Positions 60,604 to 64,000 of a stretch of 64,000 bases of DNA are shown here, piece by piece. The stretch comes from Mycobacterium paraseoulense (GTDB lineage Bacteria > Actinomycetota > Actinomycetes > Mycobacteriales > Mycobacteriaceae). The notes under the pieces are model-generated. The model made no database searches and was not told where the DNA came from. It saw nothing but the letters and a program-made list of their open reading frames with translations. The stretch's first letter is position 1; every line of letters begins with the position of its first letter. The position numbers and the translations under genes are program-made. The stretch spans positions 3,410,001 to 3,474,000 of the forward strand of contig NZ_AP022619.1 in NCBI RefSeq assembly GCF_010731655.1. The letters are read 5' to 3'.

Positions 60604-60707
60604 GCGACGCCCTCTCAAACTGAAACAGGTTCTCGATATCGAACCATGCAGCAATCTGCCCGCGGCAACGGGTGCTGGTGACTCCCGCCGACGTGACCGA
60701 GCGAGCG

Positions 60708-61631
60708 CTACGGCGTATCGCGGCGGGCCACCTGCGTGGGCTTGGCATTGCGCCAGTCCTCGACGTCGGGTGGCAGGCCCACGGCGTACCTGTTCTCGTT
60801 GTGGGCCGCCCAGTGCGCGTGCCCCAGCTCGTGGATGTGGAACGCGTGCCGCAGCGCCTCGGTGAATCCCATGGCGTCGGAGGCGGCGTTGACCGAGTCC
60901 TTGACGAGCAGCGCCGCCATCGTGGGCCGGTCGGCGATGCGCCGCGCGAATTCCAGCGTCTTTTCCGCCAGCTCGTCGACGGGGAACACCTTGGACACCA
61001 TGCCGAGCCGGTAGGCCTCATCGGCGTCGAGCGCATCTCCGGTCAGCAGCAGCTCTTTGGCTTTCCGCGGACCGAATTCCCAAGGGTGCGCGTAATATTC
61101 GACGCCAGGCATCCCCAGGCGCACCGCGACCACATCGCTGAATTTGGCATTGTCGGCGGCGACGATCAGATCACACGCCCAGATCAGCATCAGGCCCGCG
61201 GAGATCGCATTGCCCTGCACCTGGGCGATGGTGATCTTGCGCAAATCCCGCCAACGGCAGGTGTTTTGGAAGAAGTAGTGCCACTCCTGCAGGTAGATCT
61301 TCTCCGCGATCGGATCGCGGGTACCGCCATTGATGCGGAAGCTGGGAAGCTGGCTGCGCTCGGCGATCGCCAGCTCCGAGCCCAGGTCGTGGCCCGCGGA
61401 GAAGTTGCGGCCGCGCGCCGCGAGGATCACCACACGCACGGTGTCGTCGGCCTCGGCCCGCAGAAACGCCTCGTCGAGCTGAACCAGCAGGCCACGGCTT
61501 TGCGCGTTGTGGGCGTCGGGCCGGTTGAGCCAGATCCGCGCGATGTGGCCGTCGTCCAGGGTTTCGTAGCTCACCAACTCTTGGGCGTTGGCGTCGCCCG
61601 TCTGAGCACCGGCTTGCTCGGAGACAGTCAT
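60708..61631 (-). CDS. enoyl-CoA hydratase
   Basis: 307 residues from ATG 61631, preceded by GTGAGGTGGG. Crotonase blocks: 'LNRPDAHNAQSRGLLVQLDE', the first oxyanion strand 'NFSAGHDLGSEL', and 'QGNAISAGLMLIWACDLIVA' as the second. The 'WHYFFQNTCRWRDLRKITIA' insert marks a mycobacterial EchA subgroup. It hydrates an enoyl-CoA or an analogue. A 7-bp inverted repeat overlaps its predicted promoter, which suggests repression by a TetR-type regulator encoded elsewhere. Confidence 0.92.
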   Translation of the reverse strand: MTVSEQAGAQTGDANAQELVSYETLDDGHIARIWLNRPDAHNAQSRGLLVQLDEAFLRAEADDTVRVVILAARGRNFSAGHDLGSELAIAERSQLPSFRINGGTRDPIAEKIYLQEWHYFFQNTCRWRDLRKITIAQVQGNAISAGLMLIWACDLIVAADNAKFSDVVAVRLGMPGVEYYAHPWEFGPRKAKELLLTGDALDADEAYRLGMVSKVFPVDELAEKTLEFARRIADRPTMAALLVKDSVNAASDAMGFTEALRHAFHIHELGHAHWAAHNENRYAVGLPPDVEDWRNAKPTQVARRDTP

Positions 61632-61666
61632 TCGGCCCACCTCACTCGTTGTCAGGTCCGATGTCG

Positions 61667-61690
61667 TTACACATTACGGCCAGTGTGTAA
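61667..61690. promoter_or_regulatory. inverted repeat TTACACA-N10-TGTGTAA at the enoyl-CoA hydratase promoter
   Basis: Perfect 7-bp arms separated by 10 bp. On the minus strand TAATGT (61671-61676) inside it is a good -10 hexamer for the enoyl-CoA hydratase gene, so a bound regulator would block transcription. Between here and 61891 nothing else is recognised. Confidence 0.5.
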
Positions 61691-61891
61691 GCGAGTCACC
61701 GCTGGGTGGGTGACCCGGTCGCGCGCCGAGGGCCAGCAGGCGATGGTCTCGGGTGGACGCCAGGCGGACCGGGCCGGGTGCGACGCCGACCGTGGTGGCC
61801 GCCATTGAGCCCAGGATCAACTTCCCGCTCTGCGACCACGTCGAGGAACCCGAACATCAAGTCCTCACCCACTCGCCCATCCCGCATCACC

Positions 61892-61897
61892 TACAGT
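61892..61897 (+). promoter_or_regulatory. -10 hexamer TACAGT, leaderless promoter of the microprotein-otsA operon
   Basis: TACAGT, 6 nt (TAAGTC), ATG 61904. No ribosome site precedes this ATG. Confidence 0.6.
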
Positions 61898-61903
61898 TAA
61901 GTC

Positions 61904-62068
61904 ATGGCTACGAAATCTGACCCTGGCGAGATCGGCGACGTCGAACCGGTCGCCGACAGCACCGCGAGCCAGGCCAGGCGGGTTGTCGCGGCGTACGCGA
62001 ACGACGCCGACGAGTGCCGCGTCTTTCTGTCGATGCTCGGCATTGGGCCCGCAAAACTCGACGCGTAA
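61904..62068 (+). CDS. 54-residue conserved protein upstream of otsA (Rv3489-like)
   Basis: From ATG 61904 to TAA 62066-62068, 54 residues. The start is acidic ('MATKSDPGEIGDVEPVADS'). The core is helical ('ARRVVAAYANDADECRVFL') and the end is 'MLGIGPAKLDA'. M. tuberculosis has a protein of the same length directly before otsA. The otsA ATG begins on the base after this stop, so otsA translation depends on this gene. Its promoter has leaderless spacing. It may regulate or assist trehalose-6-phosphate synthase; this is inferred from linkage. Confidence 0.85.
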   Translation: MATKSDPGEIGDVEPVADSTASQARRVVAAYANDADECRVFLSMLGIGPAKLDA

Positions 62069-63550
<1,482 letters not shown>

Positions 63551-63634
63551 GTCCCGCGAACCCATGGTGTTGCCGCGTAAACGCTGTGATACTCGATGCA
63601 TCGGCGAAGGGGAAGGCCCGGAAGGGAGGGAACC

Positions 63635-64000
63635 GTGAAGCTCCGTCGCGGGCTGGCGGCTGGCGCCGGCATATTCTCGGCCGTCGCCATCGGAATCGCA
63701 CTGGAATCGGGTGACCCGGCGCATGCGGTCGGACCGCCGCCCGACGGCAACTACAACTTCAACGAGGCGGGCGTCTCCGGGGTGACCTGGACGATCTCGG
63801 CGCTGTGCGACCAGCCGTCCGGAACCCGGAACATGAATGACTATTCCGACCCGATCGTCTTCGCGATGAACTGCGCCCTGAACATCGTGAGTTCGACGCC
63901 CGAACGGATCACCCCCGCGGACAAGTTGCAGAACTTCAGCGGTAGGGCCCGGATGACCAGCATGATGTGGACGTTCAAAGTCGAGAAACCCGACGGTGTT
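63635..64000 (+). CDS. exported protein (Rv3491-like), 3' end beyond the window
   Basis: 122 codons are visible from GTG 63635, with GGGAGGG upstream. A signal peptide ('LAAGAGIFSAVAIGIALESG', cleaved after AHA) is followed by a mature part with Cys in 'TISALCDQPSG' and 'FAMNCALNIV', probably a disulfide. The segment 'FNEAGVSGVTWTISALC' is shared by small secreted mycobacterial proteins. It follows otsA by 84 bp. The function is unknown and the gene is truncated by the window edge. Confidence 0.85.
   Translation, partial: MKLRRGLAAGAGIFSAVAIGIALESGDPAHAVGPPPDGNYNFNEAGVSGVTWTISALCDQPSGTRNMNDYSDPIVFAMNCALNIVSSTPERITPADKLQNFSGRARMTSMMWTFKVEKPDGV

Overview
The window is high-GC actinobacterial DNA that reads as a slow-growing non-tuberculous Mycobacterium, close to the M. 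avium complex. The main reason is long gene-order agreement, by recalled family identity, with the M. tuberculosis stretch Rv0756c to Rv0792c, here in inverted orientation. It includes the PhoPR two-component system, CYP51, CYP123, CYP126, the 3Fe-4S ferredoxin, AdhB, AldA and the purine genes purB, purC, purD, purS and purQ. The right end matches Rv3484 to Rv3491 (cpsA, an SDR, a 54-residue protein, otsA, an exported protein). No integrase, transposase, insertion sequence, CRISPR array or rRNA was seen.

Region 1 (1-5003): a truncated GntR/UTRA regulator, a hypothetical protein, a lipid pair (acyltransferase plus wax ester synthase/diacylglycerol acyltransferase), then purQ, purS and an exported protein on the minus strand. 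Region 2 (5037-27123): a metallo-beta-lactamase-fold protein, a flavoprotein, a deacetylase-like protein, two tandem 14-helix MFS exporters, an intact oligopeptidase B, purC, CYP126, purB, gamma-glutamyltransferase, purD, a MarR/aldo-keto reductase pair and the start of an aldehyde/short-chain dehydrogenase operon. Region 3 (25086-37422): two divergent operons flank a TetR gene. The minus operon is aldA-SDR-hydroxyisobutyrate dehydrogenase-CMD. The plus operon is tetR-cyp123-SDR-cyp51-ferredoxin-Rv0762c-like, followed by adhB, an old-yellow-enzyme fusion and an Rv0760c-like protein. Together they look like a redox pathway for a sterol or another hydrophobic alcohol/aldehyde. A short inverted repeat occurs both at the tetR start and in the aldA promoter.

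Region 4 (37490-41053): a HIT protein, phoR, phoP with a triple 11-bp-spaced PhoP box, a divergent protein built of ten decapeptide repeats, and tRNA-Thr(TGT). Region 5 (41054-56413) is an accessory stretch between the two conserved blocks. It holds a membrane protein apparently interrupted by an in-frame amber codon, cspA with a hairpin leader and a strong terminator, a lytic transglycosylase lipoprotein, a cluster of exported proteins (Pro/Gly-rich protein, LpqH-like lipoprotein, trypsin-like protease), an amidase, two coupled microproteins (one made of 9-residue repeats), a TDT-family transporter and a P-type proton-pump-like ATPase. Region 6 (56414-64000) holds cpsA, dehydrogenases, an enoyl-CoA hydratase, otsA and an exported protein cut by the window end.

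One theme recurs across the window. At least eight genes have a TANNNT -10 hexamer exactly 6 nt before an ATG or GTG start. This is the spacing expected for leaderless mycobacterial transcripts, and it was used here to choose several starts.
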